A DNA stretch of 64,000 nucleotides from NCBI GenBank assembly GCA_012295275.1, contig CM022667.1, positions 760,001 to 824,000 on the forward strand, written 5' to 3'. Numbering within the stretch: position 1 is the stretch's first letter; each line of letters begins with the position of its first letter. The notes beneath the pieces are model-generated. The model was given only the letters and a program-made list of their open reading frames with translations, was not told where the DNA came from and searched no databases. A program made the position numbers and the translations under genes. This document shows positions 49,536 through 60,954 of this stretch, one piece after another. This stretch comes from Chrysomallon squamiferum (Eukaryota; Mollusca; Gastropoda; Neomphalida; Peltospiridae).

Positions 49536-50739
49536 TATATATATGTAAACAAAACATTTTAATATACAATTTACCTTCTGTTACATAGACTTTAAAACAT
49601 TTCTATATTCTTGGACCATTAATATGTTTTAACAATCTCTTCTAAAATCTGTTTTAACAGTTCCCGCTAGAATCTGTATAAAATTGGATGTTTTAATATT
49701 CTACGTGAAATTAAAATAAGCAGATATCTTTAATATTAAATGCCATATTAAATATATTCATTGATGTATTAAAGTCTAACTGGAATAATTCAGATACTTT
49801 ACAATATATTCAGTTTCAGCTATAATATTAAAATTACCATTACTCAACAAAATATTTAATTTGGAAGCACACTTTCACCAATTTTGAATGCAAGCTGCAG
49901 TACATCAAACCAAAGACATTATCATCTCTTTTTTTTTTTTTTTTTTTTCACCATAATAAGCAAATCTAGTTTTATTTATTTAATTACAAAGCTATTTTCT
50001 GTTATATGTATGTAACAATTGTTTTATTATAATGAAATAAAAAGGGGAGAAAAATTATATTCCGGGCAATGTTACTTAAAACAAATAAAAGAATTACGTG
50101 TCTGCTTTTTATGTCCGGTGTTGTTTTGTATATAGATCTACTTCTGTTGTATACCAATGAAGACTAAAAACATTTTATGAATGGCATGTTTTTTTTAAAA
50201 TAAAATAAGAATTTTTTAAATGTTTGCTTAACATATTATTATTATTATTATTCAAAAAATTTTTTTTTTTAAATGTATGCATAATATACATTTATTGTCA
50301 TCCTTTTAATATATTTTGACAGATGAAATAGAAAAATAAATGAATTACTGAAGTTTTAATTGATTTTTAACTACATTTCAAATCAAACTCATCATGTTCT
50401 GAGAATCAATAGATACTGACTGTTCAATGTGAAAAAATACATAAATAACTTTAAGGCTATCAGAAAACTTTTAATTTATTAATTTTATTATTAGATTCAC
50501 ATGGTTTTAATCTCATATTATTATTTGACCACTAACATAGGTAAAAATGTTTTTCTATTTTAACATTTTGGTACAAATTATGATGCTTTCACATTTTGAA
50601 ATGAGTAATTATTTTTATGCTTTTATGTTCAATAAAAATTTAAGCATATTACAGAGTTTTTTTTGTATTTGTTTTTAAATATGTCAAAGGTTACTCTTCC
50701 CATTACAAAATATAATATGCTGCTGTTTTATCCATCTCT

Positions 50740-50772
<33 letters not shown>

Positions 50773-51194
50773 ATTGATATTCTGTATACAGGGATTTTTT
50801 TTATTTTAATCATTTTCAAATTGAATAAAGCAGGCAAGAAGCAATTTAAAATGGATAAAATGGATTTCTTTTATCAAGAGTATTACACAGACAAGTATTG
50901 GTTAATGTCAAAAATAAAACAGTAACTCATTAATATTAATTTCTCATTAATTTTGTAATGCCTATACCGTAGAAAGTCAACTTTAAAATAGAAAATTTAA
51001 AAAGGAAAAAAAAAGAAGAAAAAATTACCTTTTGTATATAACATGACGATAACAGAAGACAATTTTATTTTTTTAAAGTTCTTGCTTAATTCAAAAAACA
51101 GATAATCAATTTTTTACAAATAAAATAAAATAAAATAAAATAAAATAAATAAAAGAAGACAAATGCATTAGATTTTTTTTAAACAGTTTATATT

Positions 51195-51200
51195 TTTATT
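51195..51200 (-). terminator. NOB1 poly(A) signal
   Basis: AATAAA on the minus strand begins 14 bases after the NOB1 stop codon, implying a very short 3' UTR. Confidence 0.7.
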
Positions 51201-51214
51201 TCACACGAAACAAA

Positions 51215-51484
51215 TTATTTTCTTTTGGTTCCTTTCTTGCTCACTTCATTTGGGTTCCTTTTGTTCCAGTAACAAAATCCTTTGTTGCCATGGATACCAA
51301 GCATGGCAGATCTGCTTGTGACATCATTATGAGCAAAAGGTGACGACCCAGCGATGAAATCTGGGTCAAGTGCATTCATTTTCTGTTTATTCTTTCTTGA
51401 AAGTCTCTGCTGAGGCATAGGCTGATCTTCCACAAGAACTGGGTTTATGGCGTGCTTACCTCCCTTTGGCATTGGCAGAGAGTA
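51215..51484 (-). CDS. NOB1: NOB1 exon 9 (residues 380-469)
   Basis: Opens in phase 0 with YSLPMPKGGKHAINPVLVED and ends SKKGTKRK before the stop. This is the conserved C-terminal segment, with FIAGSSPFAHNDVTSRSA. Confidence 0.96.
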   Translation of the reverse strand, partial: YSLPMPKGGKHAINPVLVEDQPMPQQRLSRKNKQKMNALDPDFIAGSSPFAHNDVTSRSAMLGIHGNKGFCYWNKRNPNEVSKKGTKRK

Positions 51485-54400
51485 CTGTAATAGGCATAAA
51501 ATAAATAAAATAATAATAAAATACAGTAATAAATAATATCTAAGAAATGAATTAGGTACACAGTGAAATATATCTGAATTAAAAAACTTATAATTTGTAT
51601 TAGTTATCTTGACTTTTTTTTTTTTTCTTTTAAATCAAATAGCTAAATTTCTTTTCAAAAAGATGTTATAATTTTGTTAAATTATGCCTTGTTTATCTGA
51701 ATATTAGTTTAAGTAAAGAAGAGTTATGGAAAAGTAAATATATTTAGATTTTTGCTAATACAGACGTTATTATAAGATTAATAAATTAGTTTAAAAAGTA
51801 TAATAATTAACATAAAAATAGTTAAAAGTTAAATTATACAAGTTGAAACAAATAGGCATATTCAAACAAACATTTAACAGTTTGTTAAACCAAGACATGT
51901 ATAAATATGCTGATGTTATGGATACACTTTTTTTTTTTTTTCATATATATAGCAGTTTAAAAATGATTATGATGATGATGACAATGATAATAATAATTAT
52001 AATGACAACAGTAATGTAATGCAATGCAATACAATATAATAAAATAACATAACAATATTAATAAATAATAAAAATAATAAACAGGTTAAACATTATAAAC
52101 ATAATAATAAGTATAATAACAAAATAATTTATTAAAAAGATCAAAATTAAATCCAAGAAAAATAAAATCACTCTTTTAAAATGAACTACCTTTTTGCCTC
52201 TAGTTGAAATTGGTCGTCTGGTAGATATGAAGTATCTGACAGTTCCATCATCATCAAGTGTCATAGAGATTCTCTTCAGAGTCTTGTTACCACAGTGAGG
52301 ACAGAATTTCTTAGACGTGTTGTTAGTTATTCTGAAAACAGTACACATGTTAGCACCATTAAACAATTAAATATTGCATAAAAAAAGTTTTATAGTTTGA
52401 ATCTTTATAACACAGTTAGATATAGTTTATTTTTATTTTTTTTATTTTTGTCATTTTATCAGAAGATGGTGGGTTAAAAAGGCTGCTCATTATTACAGGG
52501 TATTTATTACACTTTGTTACCTTAAAGTTTATTTTGAAAATAATTTTTGACATTTCAGAAAGGTGGATAAACTGCTAATTTTAAAAATAATTTTGGAAAT
52601 GTTTTGCAAGGTATAAATAGAACAATTTAATTAATTATTCTAAAAACTGGTATTAAAATAACTGTACATGCTATCAAGATAAGGATAGTTTCAATATATG
52701 TATTTATAATTCTTAAATTTAAGTATTAATATTTAAGAATAAACACAAGTTTTAATTATATTAATATTTTTGTAACACGGAGGTTAAAATTTTGTATTAG
52801 CTCTAAATTAATTTAAGACAACTTACTTGAAACAAGCATAACATCGAAGAACATAACTCTTGGCTTTCTTAATCAACATTCCATCCACAGAAATTACATT
52901 CAGTCCCATCTGTATCAACACATTCTGTAAATAAAATATAAAAATAAATTTTTCCTCAGAGTTCCAAACAATCAAGATCAACTTACAGTTATTTAAAGAT
53001 AATAAACAAATTTAAAAAATATAAAAATGGAACAGTTTAACACTCAAGTAGTTTTTCAGTTTTTTTTTTTCTTATGACAAAGTATTGAAAAGATAATGCT
53101 GATAATGGCCAGAAATATGAATTAGAATCACTGAGCATAATTAAATTTATTTAACTTTTTACTGATGTATTAAAATGGAAATATATTATTAAACACAAAT
53201 AAAAAGACATCTTCCCTCAAAAAAAAAGAAAAAAGAAAAAAAGAAAAAGAAATATATTAGAAAATAAGAGAGAGAGATAAAAAGATGGATGATAGAAGCT
53301 TTCTACTTAGACAGAATTAAAAATAAAATGTACTGTTTCACTGAATTTTACCTGCATTGCAAAATCAGTGGTCAAGCAACCAACAGTTACATCAGCTATC
53401 TGAACATCATGGACACCCATGCTCTTTTTAAGTTCCGCAATATTACTAGGAGTTATCCAGCCATCATCATCCTCTTCCTCTTCCTCTTCATCATCATCAT
53501 CATCCTCATCCTCGGAATCATCTCCTTCTTCTATTCGATTGCTGGGCAACACCTCTCCTTCTCTGCACACTGCACTGTTATCTTTACAACTCTCCTCTGT
53601 CTCTGAATCTTTGACTTCAATGTGAACTGATCTCATCTGCGATTCCATTGTCTGTTCATCCTTACTGTCTGTTGTTTCTGAGGATTCAGCATCTTCATTT
53701 TTTGACGATAATGTCTCTGAAACGAAGAGCAGCACTTTTACCACTGAAAAAATTTCTCATAGCAATCTTATTTGTTGTCTGGCCACACCAATAAGACTGT
53801 CACAGAAATTTTAATTCAGGAAAAAAACTTTATGACAAAATTATGAGTAATTTTCAATATTCTGTTGCAGTTCGAAGACAGTAACATCAAATAAAAATGA
53901 CAATGACACTATTTCTTTTTCGGACATTTAAAATTCTTTTATTTTTTTATTTTTTTTTTAGCCTTGATAATTTGCTTACTTCTAAGATGAGTAATAATAA
54001 AGTAAAAAAGTATTTTTCCTATCATATATAATATATTAAATAATATACTGTAGTGACCTACCTGTGGAAGGATCAGATTTGTAATCTTCATTGTTACTTT
54101 GTTTCTCAGTATCTTGAAGTCTGGTGTCTGGTGATTCTTCTGTATTATTACAACTTTCTGATGTTGTTCTTGAACTGGAGGGCTTCTGAAATTAAATTTA
54201 TTTATTTACTTTTTTTTTCTTCTTCTAATTATATTAAAATAAAGTATTAATATACAGAAATTTAATATGTACTTGAACTGCAAGATAGAGAAAAGTAGAT
54301 GAAAAAAAATCCTTTTAAATGATAAAGTGGCATTTTTACTGTGCTTTCTATATTTGAAAAATTGAAATTAAATATTGTTGCTCTTTACAATTAAATGACT

Positions 54401-56736
54401 ACCTTAATTTTACATAATTTTTTCTGTTTTTATTACATATATGTATTATTTCATGACGTCATCATCTCTTATCTTAGAAATAACACTAAGATGCCTTTTG
54501 GTGTTAAATTATTTAAAAACACTAATAACAAATCCAGTCAGTTTTTACCTTTGGAGCAAAATAAAAGCCAGCTATATCAGTAGGTTTGTCCAAAAGCCGA
54601 GTAGCCACATTCCATTCAGTCTAGAAGAGAAAATTATTAACTAAAACATTAAAACAGAACAATTTTCCACATTAATAATAATTTACTGCAAATCTCAAAG
54701 GCATCGTTTTTAAGGGTCACATTCCATTCAGTCTAGAAGAGAAAATTATTAACTTTCAAACAAACAGAACAATTTGCCACATTAATAATAATTTACTGCA
54801 AATCCCAGAGGCATCGTTTTTAAGGGTCACATTCCATTCAGTCTAGAAGAGAAAATTATTAACTAAAACATTAAAACAGAACAATTTCCCACAGTAATAA
54901 TAATTTACTGCAAATCACTACTTCCCAGAGGCATCGTTTTTAAGGGCAGTAAAAAGGTACTGATTTGCAACTGCTCCAGTAATTTGTAGTCAGTGTTTAT
55001 TTTGTAAATCAAAATCCTTCACTGTGTTATGGAAATGGCGAAATGGAATTAGGGGAATTGGAAATGAAGATAAAGAGTGGCAGTCCAAAAATGTTCTGGA
55101 ACTATTGCTTAACTTCTATTTCAGAAACATGATAAAATGTTTTGAATTCTAATTATTTTAACTGCAGTATAATTTATTTAATGAGTTATGAACAATTATT
55201 AATAATTATACTAAAATATGAAAATTCCAACCGTTACCATATATTTTTACATTTTGAAATTAAAGATAATAATCAGGAATAAAACTGACCGTCCAATCCA
55301 CATTTGATAAACTCACCATCATTAACCGATAACAGAAGTCTTCATGTTTTATAAACTAATCCTTAACCCTTTTGCTTTTAAAATTTAATAACCGAATACT
55401 TAATTTGTCACTTTTCTCTGTGAGTGAGTATTTAATATATAATATTTATATCAGGTTTTCCTATATTTTGATCTATATAAAGTTGGAAAAATACCTATTT
55501 CTATGACCCTACTCACACTTAATTGTCTACTTTATTATTAACAAAGGTTGATAGTTTAGTTTACAAGTAAAACCATAATTTGGAAATATGTAAAATGCAT
55601 TTAGTATGAAACACTCACAATTATCACCAAAGATTCACTTTAAAAATACGTGACTCAAGAACTGATAATATAAAACATCTGACTCACCTTTCTCTCTGGT
55701 ACTGTCTTGATGTGATCAGTTCCAACATGTTCTTTCTCTAACTGATATGCCAAAGCGAGTACTTTAATATCAGTAGCTGACAAACTAGGATAATCCCCAG
55801 TTTTCTTTGAAAATTCTGTCACTAACAAAACAAAACAATAAACAAACATAATATATATACAGTATACCCTCACCTATTCGCGGTTCCCCATTCATATATT
55901 GTGGTTAGGCTCTTAACCCTATGTCTTGTATGCTGGTATACCAGGCTATCATAACGTCATAAAAACAAATGCTCAGTAAACCGCACAAACAATATCAAAT
56001 TTTTTCATTTATTATTGCAATACAGTACGTATTTTTTTTATAAATGCATACACTGTATATACAGTGCATATTTTTTGTGACCGTGTATTAATAATGTTTT
56101 TAATTGCATATTATTACCTGAACTGTCCTGAGTACTGTATTTATCTGTCTGTTTTGAAAATTTGTTCCACTTTCTGTCAATTCTAAACATATGTTAATGA
56201 TAGAAAATGACTTTAATAAACTGTAAACTATGCTATGCGGTGTTACTGTCCTCATATATATTTCTTTCTGATTAAAATATTGTTTCAGTACAAAATTAAA
56301 ATGTGTTTACATTATCATTACTACATTAGTGAAATACATAACTGCATGCAATATTACTACATTATTACTGTATTAATGAGTAAGAGTGTCTTTAGAAAAT
56401 GTTTGGAAGCACATGGTATATAATTCATAAAACGTTTTAAAACTGCATCCAATATGACTGTTTTTCACTAGAGACATGAAATAAAAGAACGTAAGATGTA
56501 TGAATGTTTGTGGGAATATGTATATATAATTATATATATAAATATGAACACATGCACATACACATATGCCAATATAAATACACACACTGACATACACACA
56601 AACAGATACATGTACATTTACATTTTGGAATGCCTAACATAACAAGTAATCATGGAAGACATGGCATAATTCAAAAACTAATTAAACAAAGATGACTGAA
56701 GAGACATGAAAAGATACACACATGTATGTATATAGT

Positions 56737-56803
<67 letters not shown>

Positions 56804-57567
56804 TATATATAATCACAAATGAGAAAAGTTAATTTTTTTAAATTAGTAGAAGCCTTCCCCCGTTTTTATAGTATATAACAAAGAGAAAAAAGAAACCACA
56901 TAAATTATATGTATACAATAAGAAAATAACTTCTTACAAAAACAAGTTCCTTTAAAATAAAATTACTAATAAATATTGAAGATTTACATTAAATGTTAAA
57001 AGATATATTTGACATATACCTAATCTTATGGACTCATGTGAAGGTTCTCTGAATTCTAGCTGATACGGTAAAACCTGTAGACGCTGACGTGTATTTTTAT
57101 CTCTAATTTCTCTCACAACTTCTTGAAGAGTGTAAATCTTGTCACCAATTTCCTGTTAGATTAGAAAGTTGATGTTAATTATGTCTTATATTCATCGTTT
57201 ATCCTTTCTTGTTACTTTTAAAAATGAACATTTAATTAACCAGAATAGTTTATTGTTAAATCTGCTGCTAAAGTAGTAAAGGCTAAAAATGTCAAGTTTC
57301 ACATTCAACATATCAATGTCACGAAAGTGACTGAATGAGTGATTTATGAAATTTTATCACTTTTATTTTCAATGTTCCATAAATCTGAATTCTACACATC
57401 GATATCATTCATAATTACTTATAATGTCCAAAAAAGTACAGATAATTATAACTCAGATTTTAGAAAAAATAAAATTAGTGATTCATATAATTTACTCTTA
57501 GCGGTGCATTTCGAATAAATGCACCAGAATCAGCCACAACGTGTTTCACTTTACTGGACGTCGCCAT
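51215..57567 (-). CDS. NOB1: 20S pre-rRNA D-site endonuclease NOB1, 9 exons, 469 aa
   Basis: NOB1 cuts 20S/18S-E pre-rRNA at site D in late cytoplasmic pre-40S particles and so makes the 3' end of 18S rRNA. All nine exons join in frame from ATG (57567) to stop (51215). The PIN nuclease domain starts HVVADSGAFI (Asp13) and includes IYTLQEVVREIRDK (Glu35/Glu39) and KTGDYPSLSATDIKVLALAY (Asp78, Asp86), the expected acidic residues. A long acidic region (about 246-263) precedes GWITPSN (264-270) and VGCLTTDFAMQNVL. The zinc ribbon uses Cys328, Cys331, Cys343 and Cys346 (CYACFK, FCPHCGNK). The C-terminus has PKGGKHAINP and IAGSSPF. It is somewhat longer than human NOB1 (412 aa), mainly in the Ser/Glu-rich and acidic region. 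Confidence 0.97.
52190..52331 (-). CDS. NOB1: NOB1 exon 8 (residues 333-380)
   Basis: Enters in phase 2 and leaves in phase 0. It carries the second zinc-binding pair, KKFCPHCGNKTLKRISMTLD, then DDGTVRYFIS. Confidence 0.96.
52827..52924 (-). CDS. NOB1: NOB1 exon 7 (residues 301-333)
   Basis: Reads NVLIQMGLNVISVDGMLIKK, then SYVLRCYACFK, the first zinc-binding pair. Leaves in phase 2. Confidence 0.96.
53352..53716 (-). CDS. NOB1: NOB1 exon 6: acidic region and GWITPSN
   Basis: Enters in phase 1 and leaves in phase 0. A Ser/Glu-rich segment is followed by an 18-residue run of Asp and Glu encoded by GAT/GAG/GAA repeats, then GWITPSNIAELKKSMGVHD and VGCLTTDFAMQ. The acidic run is coded by a microsatellite-like tract and so may vary in length. 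Confidence 0.95.
54062..54185 (-). CDS. NOB1: NOB1 exon 5: Ser/Asn/Glu-rich linker
   Basis: Phase 0 to phase 1. It reads KPSSSRTTSESCNNTEESPD and ends YKSDPST. Low conservation is expected in this linker; it is supported by frame and splice sites. Confidence 0.88.
54549..54620 (-). CDS. NOB1: NOB1 exon 4 (residues 114-137)
   Basis: A 72-nt phase 0-0 exon, TEWNVATRLLDKPTDIAGFY then FAPK, matching the vertebrate ISGFHLPYK region. Its acceptor and first 15 coding bases are repeated twice upstream in the intron. Confidence 0.92.
54606..54946 (-). repeat. Three tandem copies of a 110-112-bp unit carrying a splice acceptor
   Basis: Each copy contains, on the minus strand, TTTTCTCTTCTAG followed by ACTGAATGGAATGTG. 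The copy nearest the exon is the real acceptor of NOB1 exon 4; the other two, at about 54718 and 54828, are decoys that then diverge from the coding sequence. Confidence 0.92.
55688..55821 (-). CDS. NOB1: NOB1 exon 3 (residues 69-113)
   Basis: Phase 1 to phase 0. It reads VTEFSKKTGDYPSLSATDIK, then VLALAYQLEKEHVG, the most conserved part of the PIN domain. Confidence 0.97.
55860..56150 (+). mobile_element. Fragment of a pogo/Tigger-like DNA transposon
   Basis: Next to a TA dinucleotide stands CAGTATACCCTCACCTATTC followed by GCGGTTCCCC. This resembles the terminal inverted repeat of pogo/Tigger elements (CAG...CCCTC...TATTCGCGG). The right-hand inverted repeat was not found, so the right boundary is a guess. 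It lies in NOB1 intron 2. Similarity is judged by eye. Confidence 0.5.
56742..56801 (+). repeat. (GA)n microsatellite
   Basis: About 29 GA units within NOB1 intron 2. Confidence 0.95.
57020..57152 (-). CDS. NOB1: NOB1 exon 2 (residues 25-68)
   Basis: Phase 0 to phase 1. It reads EIGDKIYTLQEVVREIRDKN, then RQRLQVLPYQLEFREPS, the second segment of the PIN domain. Confidence 0.97.
57496..57567 (-). CDS. NOB1: NOB1 exon 1 (residues 1-24)
   Basis: The start ATG at 57567 opens MATSSKVKHVVADSGAFIRN, matching the N-terminus of NOB1 proteins with the first catalytic Asp at position 13. The donor AGA|GTAAAT gives phase 0. No other in-frame ATG was needed. Confidence 0.97.
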
Positions 57568-57574
57568 GTTTATA

Positions 57575-57582
57575 TCACGTGA
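57575..57582. promoter_or_regulatory. Palindromic E-box TCACGTGA at the NOB1 start
   Basis: TCACGTGA lies 7 bases upstream of the NOB1 ATG. CACGTG is the class of site bound by MYC/MAX and MiT/TFE bHLH factors, and MYC control is common for ribosome-biogenesis genes. Position suggests the transcription start is very close to, or upstream of, this site. Confidence 0.45.
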
Positions 57583-57822
57583 TTTAATAATTGGTGCAAA
57601 AGGTATAACATCCTATACTGACTTCAGTTGTAAGGTTTTGTCCGTCCTTCATCTTTTATCTGGTCCGAATAGCATGCCGCATCATATGTTTGATTTTTGT
57701 TTTTATATGTCAAAATATATTAAGAAAAATTATAATAGTGAAAAAGGTATATAGTGCATTCATTTAAGAAAACTTTTAATTTTATAATGATGATAATGAT
57801 GGTGATGATGATGATGATGATG

Positions 57823-57862
<40 letters not shown>

Positions 57863-58564
57863 TAAAAGCATTAAAATATTTTGGTTTGTATTAATTCATA
57901 CTAGTTTTCTTTCTTATTCTTTATTTTGTTATTATCATTTTGTCACTCTGGCAAACGTACAGCTTGATGTACACAATTTCCAACAATCTATAATAATTAA
58001 TCCATTAAGATCCCTAAATTAGTTTTAAAATGTAATAAATAAAATGTTCTTTCATAGCATTTCGTAGAGTCAGTATATTGTTGGAATGCAGTGTTCTCTG
58101 TGCATAATATTAATAATAAATAAAAATAACAAAAGAACGCACACACACACAAACAAAACTGAACAAATATTTTTACATTATTGTCAGAGCGTTAATAATA
58201 TAAACGTTTATTTTTTTTGTTGTTGTTGTTTTTTTTTTTTTAAACTTGCTCGTTTTGTACCATTTGATTACATGCTAAAGAAGCATAAATGACTTTTTCT
58301 GTAATTATTAAAACTACAGGTAGACGTATTTTGAAACAATAAACATAATAATAATAATTAATACAAAACAACTAAGGTCCCTTTTGGTTGTTAGTGGTTT
58401 TATACCTATTTCTTATTAAATCAGTATTCTTTATTTTTTGATATACAGTGTATTTTTGATTTTCCTACTCTTAAAATAAATGTTAAAGTAGCAGAATTTT
58501 ATAAAATTTTATTATTTTAAATTTATTTTCACATCTCGTTTTTGTTATCAATAAAAAAAAAAAA

Positions 58565-58690
58565 AAAATACGTGCGAGATCGGACTCTTGACGTCAGGCG
58601 TCACATGACCAGTGATGGTGGTCAACACAGATCATTTGGATAAGGTGTATCGTTATTTTACGCTTGGAATATAATTTGTTTGAAAGGTAG
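58565..58690 (+). promoter_or_regulatory. Candidate promoter and first non-coding exon of the ligase gene
   Basis: A GC-richer island in AT-rich DNA contains a full palindromic CRE, TGACGTCA (58589-58596), and GTCACATGAC just after it. A possible splice donor, GAAAG|GTAGTC, ends the island near 58686. The coding start at 60891 lies behind a splice acceptor, so an upstream non-coding exon must exist; this is the best candidate. Confidence 0.4.
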
Positions 58691-59132
58691 TCATATTATT
58701 AATCGCTTTATGCTGACTTGGTGTATTTATGTAGTGTATTTGCTAATCAGAAGTGTCACAATGTTAGAATAAATCAAGAAACTTGATGGATTCTGTAATG
58801 CATCTTGACAAATATTTTCCGAATATTTTGTTGCGAAAAATCAAGTTTACTTGACAAACCATCTATATTTGTGTCGTTTCATTCACTTTGACAGGCACAT
58901 TAATTTCACAACACCAGTTTATAATGATTTCTTAGTTTTGTATCGCATGAACAACAATGATGTCATTGTGATTATATTATAATGTTTATGATTACATAAG
59001 TATTTCCTCTCGCCCTGACTAAAACTGTCAGTATTACGAAGTACATGTTTGTTGCCGTGTTGTTGACATATTAATTACAATTAGTAGATGTGTATGATCT
59101 AGTTGATAATCTAGAATAATACATATATATAT

Positions 59133-59212
<80 letters not shown>
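59133..59212 (+). repeat. Compound (GT)n(GA)n(GT)n microsatellite
   Basis: A GT block, then about 12 GA units, then a second GT block. Confidence 0.95.
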
Positions 59213-59214
<2 letters not shown>

Positions 59215-60760
59215 GAGACATAGATGATAGAGGCTGAAATAAGTGCAGAACAGGCTAGTTTGTGTACTCTATACAATCAGTAAAAGTTAACACCCAGAAA
59301 TTATTTAAAAAACAAAACAAAACCCACTATTTTCTAACTTGTAAACAAATATGAAAAATAAATAAATCAGCTATGTATAGCAACAGTAGTAAAACATGTA
59401 AGAAATGCTGCTGTAATTAGCTTAACATACAATAAATTGAATTTTATATTTGATTATTTGTATGTTGTAGTGGCAATTTCAGACACACACACACACACAC
59501 ACACACACACATTGTTTGTTACTGGTTTGTTTTTATAAACTTATTGTTGATTAACTTTTGAGATACTTACCATACTGATAACATTATACTGATAACATGG
59601 ATTGTTGCAACATTTATTGTTATTTTTATTTTTTAATAATTTTTATTTTAAATCCATCTAGGAATATATGACATAAAAAGCAAAATGGTTATTGTTGATT
59701 TGTTTTCACAGACATTTGCACAGGTGGTTTGTGTCAGAATTAATAAGCATTTGATTTGTACCCATTAAGCTGTTTTCTATTCAGAATAAAAGGCTAGTAA
59801 TATATCAAAGGTTATCAAATCAGCAATCTCAAGATAATGCATAATTTATCACTTATTTACTATAATTATGAGTTAATACTAGAATGATTAATTTAACTTT
59901 TATTATTATTATTTTTTAAATTTACTACTGAAACAAACCAACAAAATTACTATAACAGTACTGTAAATTGCATCACAGAGACATTAAAAATAATATAACC
60001 AAATATTTGTTAAATATCTAATGGACATTCACTTATTTTATTCAGTGTATAAATAATGTATTGTCTATTGAACAAGCAGCGAATTTCTAAATTGCAAGAT
60101 CACATATATTACAGAACATAAACCAATTTAATCATTATTTTTAGGATTTTCTAAGAGTACTTCAAAGAATTTCTATTTATCATTTATATAATGTTCTCTT
60201 GTTGGTAGATAGTTTTAATAAAACATTGATGTTAAAGCAGTAGATGAAATACAGGAAATGTTTCTTAAAAGATGACTGTCAGCACTTCCTATTTCAGTTT
60301 TGAATGTAAACTCGTTAATCACTCATGCATATAAAGTAGTTCAGAAGCATATGAACTTCCTGAAAATTATCTATAAAATGCATTAACCTGACTATGATTT
60401 AAAAAAAAATTAATTTATTATTATTATTATTTATTTTTTGCTGGTGTTTGAAAAATATGTGTAAATTAATCTCTTTTATCTTTTGAATGTTATTAATTAC
60501 TACCTGTATATTTCTAAGTATGTCATTTTCTTTTTAATTTTTTTTTTATTGTTGTTATTATTAATTATATGTATTTTGGTGTTCTGAGGTCTTATTTAAA
60601 ATCATTATTGTTATTGGGAAAAAAAATGTGTCAAGACTAAAGATAAATTGAAGGTACAATACAATTTCTACAAATTCATGTATTTTCACATATATATATT
60701 TGTTCTATATGTTTTACCTCTGATTATTTATTTAGTTAATTGGTTAATTCTTTCTCTGAG

Positions 60761-60795
<35 letters not shown>

Positions 60796-60879
60796 CATTT
60801 ATCTGTTTATTTATTTGTTCATCCATTAATCCATTTGTATTTATTTATTTTTATTTTTATTTTTTATTTTATTTCAGAC

Positions 60880-60891
60880 ATGCTGCATTGA
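60880..60891 (+). promoter_or_regulatory. Three-codon upstream ORF overlapping the ligase start
   Basis: In the leader, ATG CTG CAT TGA encodes Met-Leu-His and its stop overlaps the main start codon as TGATG. Such overlaps can allow termination-reinitiation. Whether it is translated is unknown. Confidence 0.55.
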
Positions 60892-60954
60892 TGATGGGAG
60901 AAGCTGCTGGTGCCTCTGCCTCAAGTCCACAGTTGTCGCAACTTCAAGTTACAA
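60891..60954 (+). CDS. ITCH: Ligase coding exon 1
   Basis: The exon begins at 60878 after ATTTCAG; coding starts at 60891 with MMGEAAGASASSPQLSQLQV and leaves in phase 1. Two ATG codons are adjacent; the first is taken as start. Confidence 0.85.

Larger units (their letters stand above)
44434..51194. other. Receptor 3' UTR and intergenic DNA between two convergent genes
   Basis: No coding signal was found on either strand. The receptor and NOB1 converge on this interval. It holds two minisatellite arrays (45760-46050 and 46470-47450), a poly-T run near 45271-45298, CA and TA microsatellites (48580-48618, 49503-49545, 50741-50770) and otherwise AT-rich unique DNA. Confidence 0.8.
57568..60877. 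promoter_or_regulatory. Head-to-head interval between NOB1 and the C2-WW-HECT ligase
   Basis: The two genes diverge. Two clusters of promoter-like sites are visible, one beside NOB1 (57575) and one near 58565-58690. The rest is AT-rich, with ATG/ATA trinucleotides (57790-57860) and GT, GA and CA microsatellites (59133-59212, 59482-59510, 60767-60794), and is probably the ligase's first intron. Confidence 0.6.

Noticed and set aside
52058-52366. NOB1 exon 8 extended through the intron as a 102-aa protein
   Set aside because: The frame runs past a good GTAGTT donor into AT-rich intron. Splicing to 51484 in phase 0 gives the conserved C-terminus instead.
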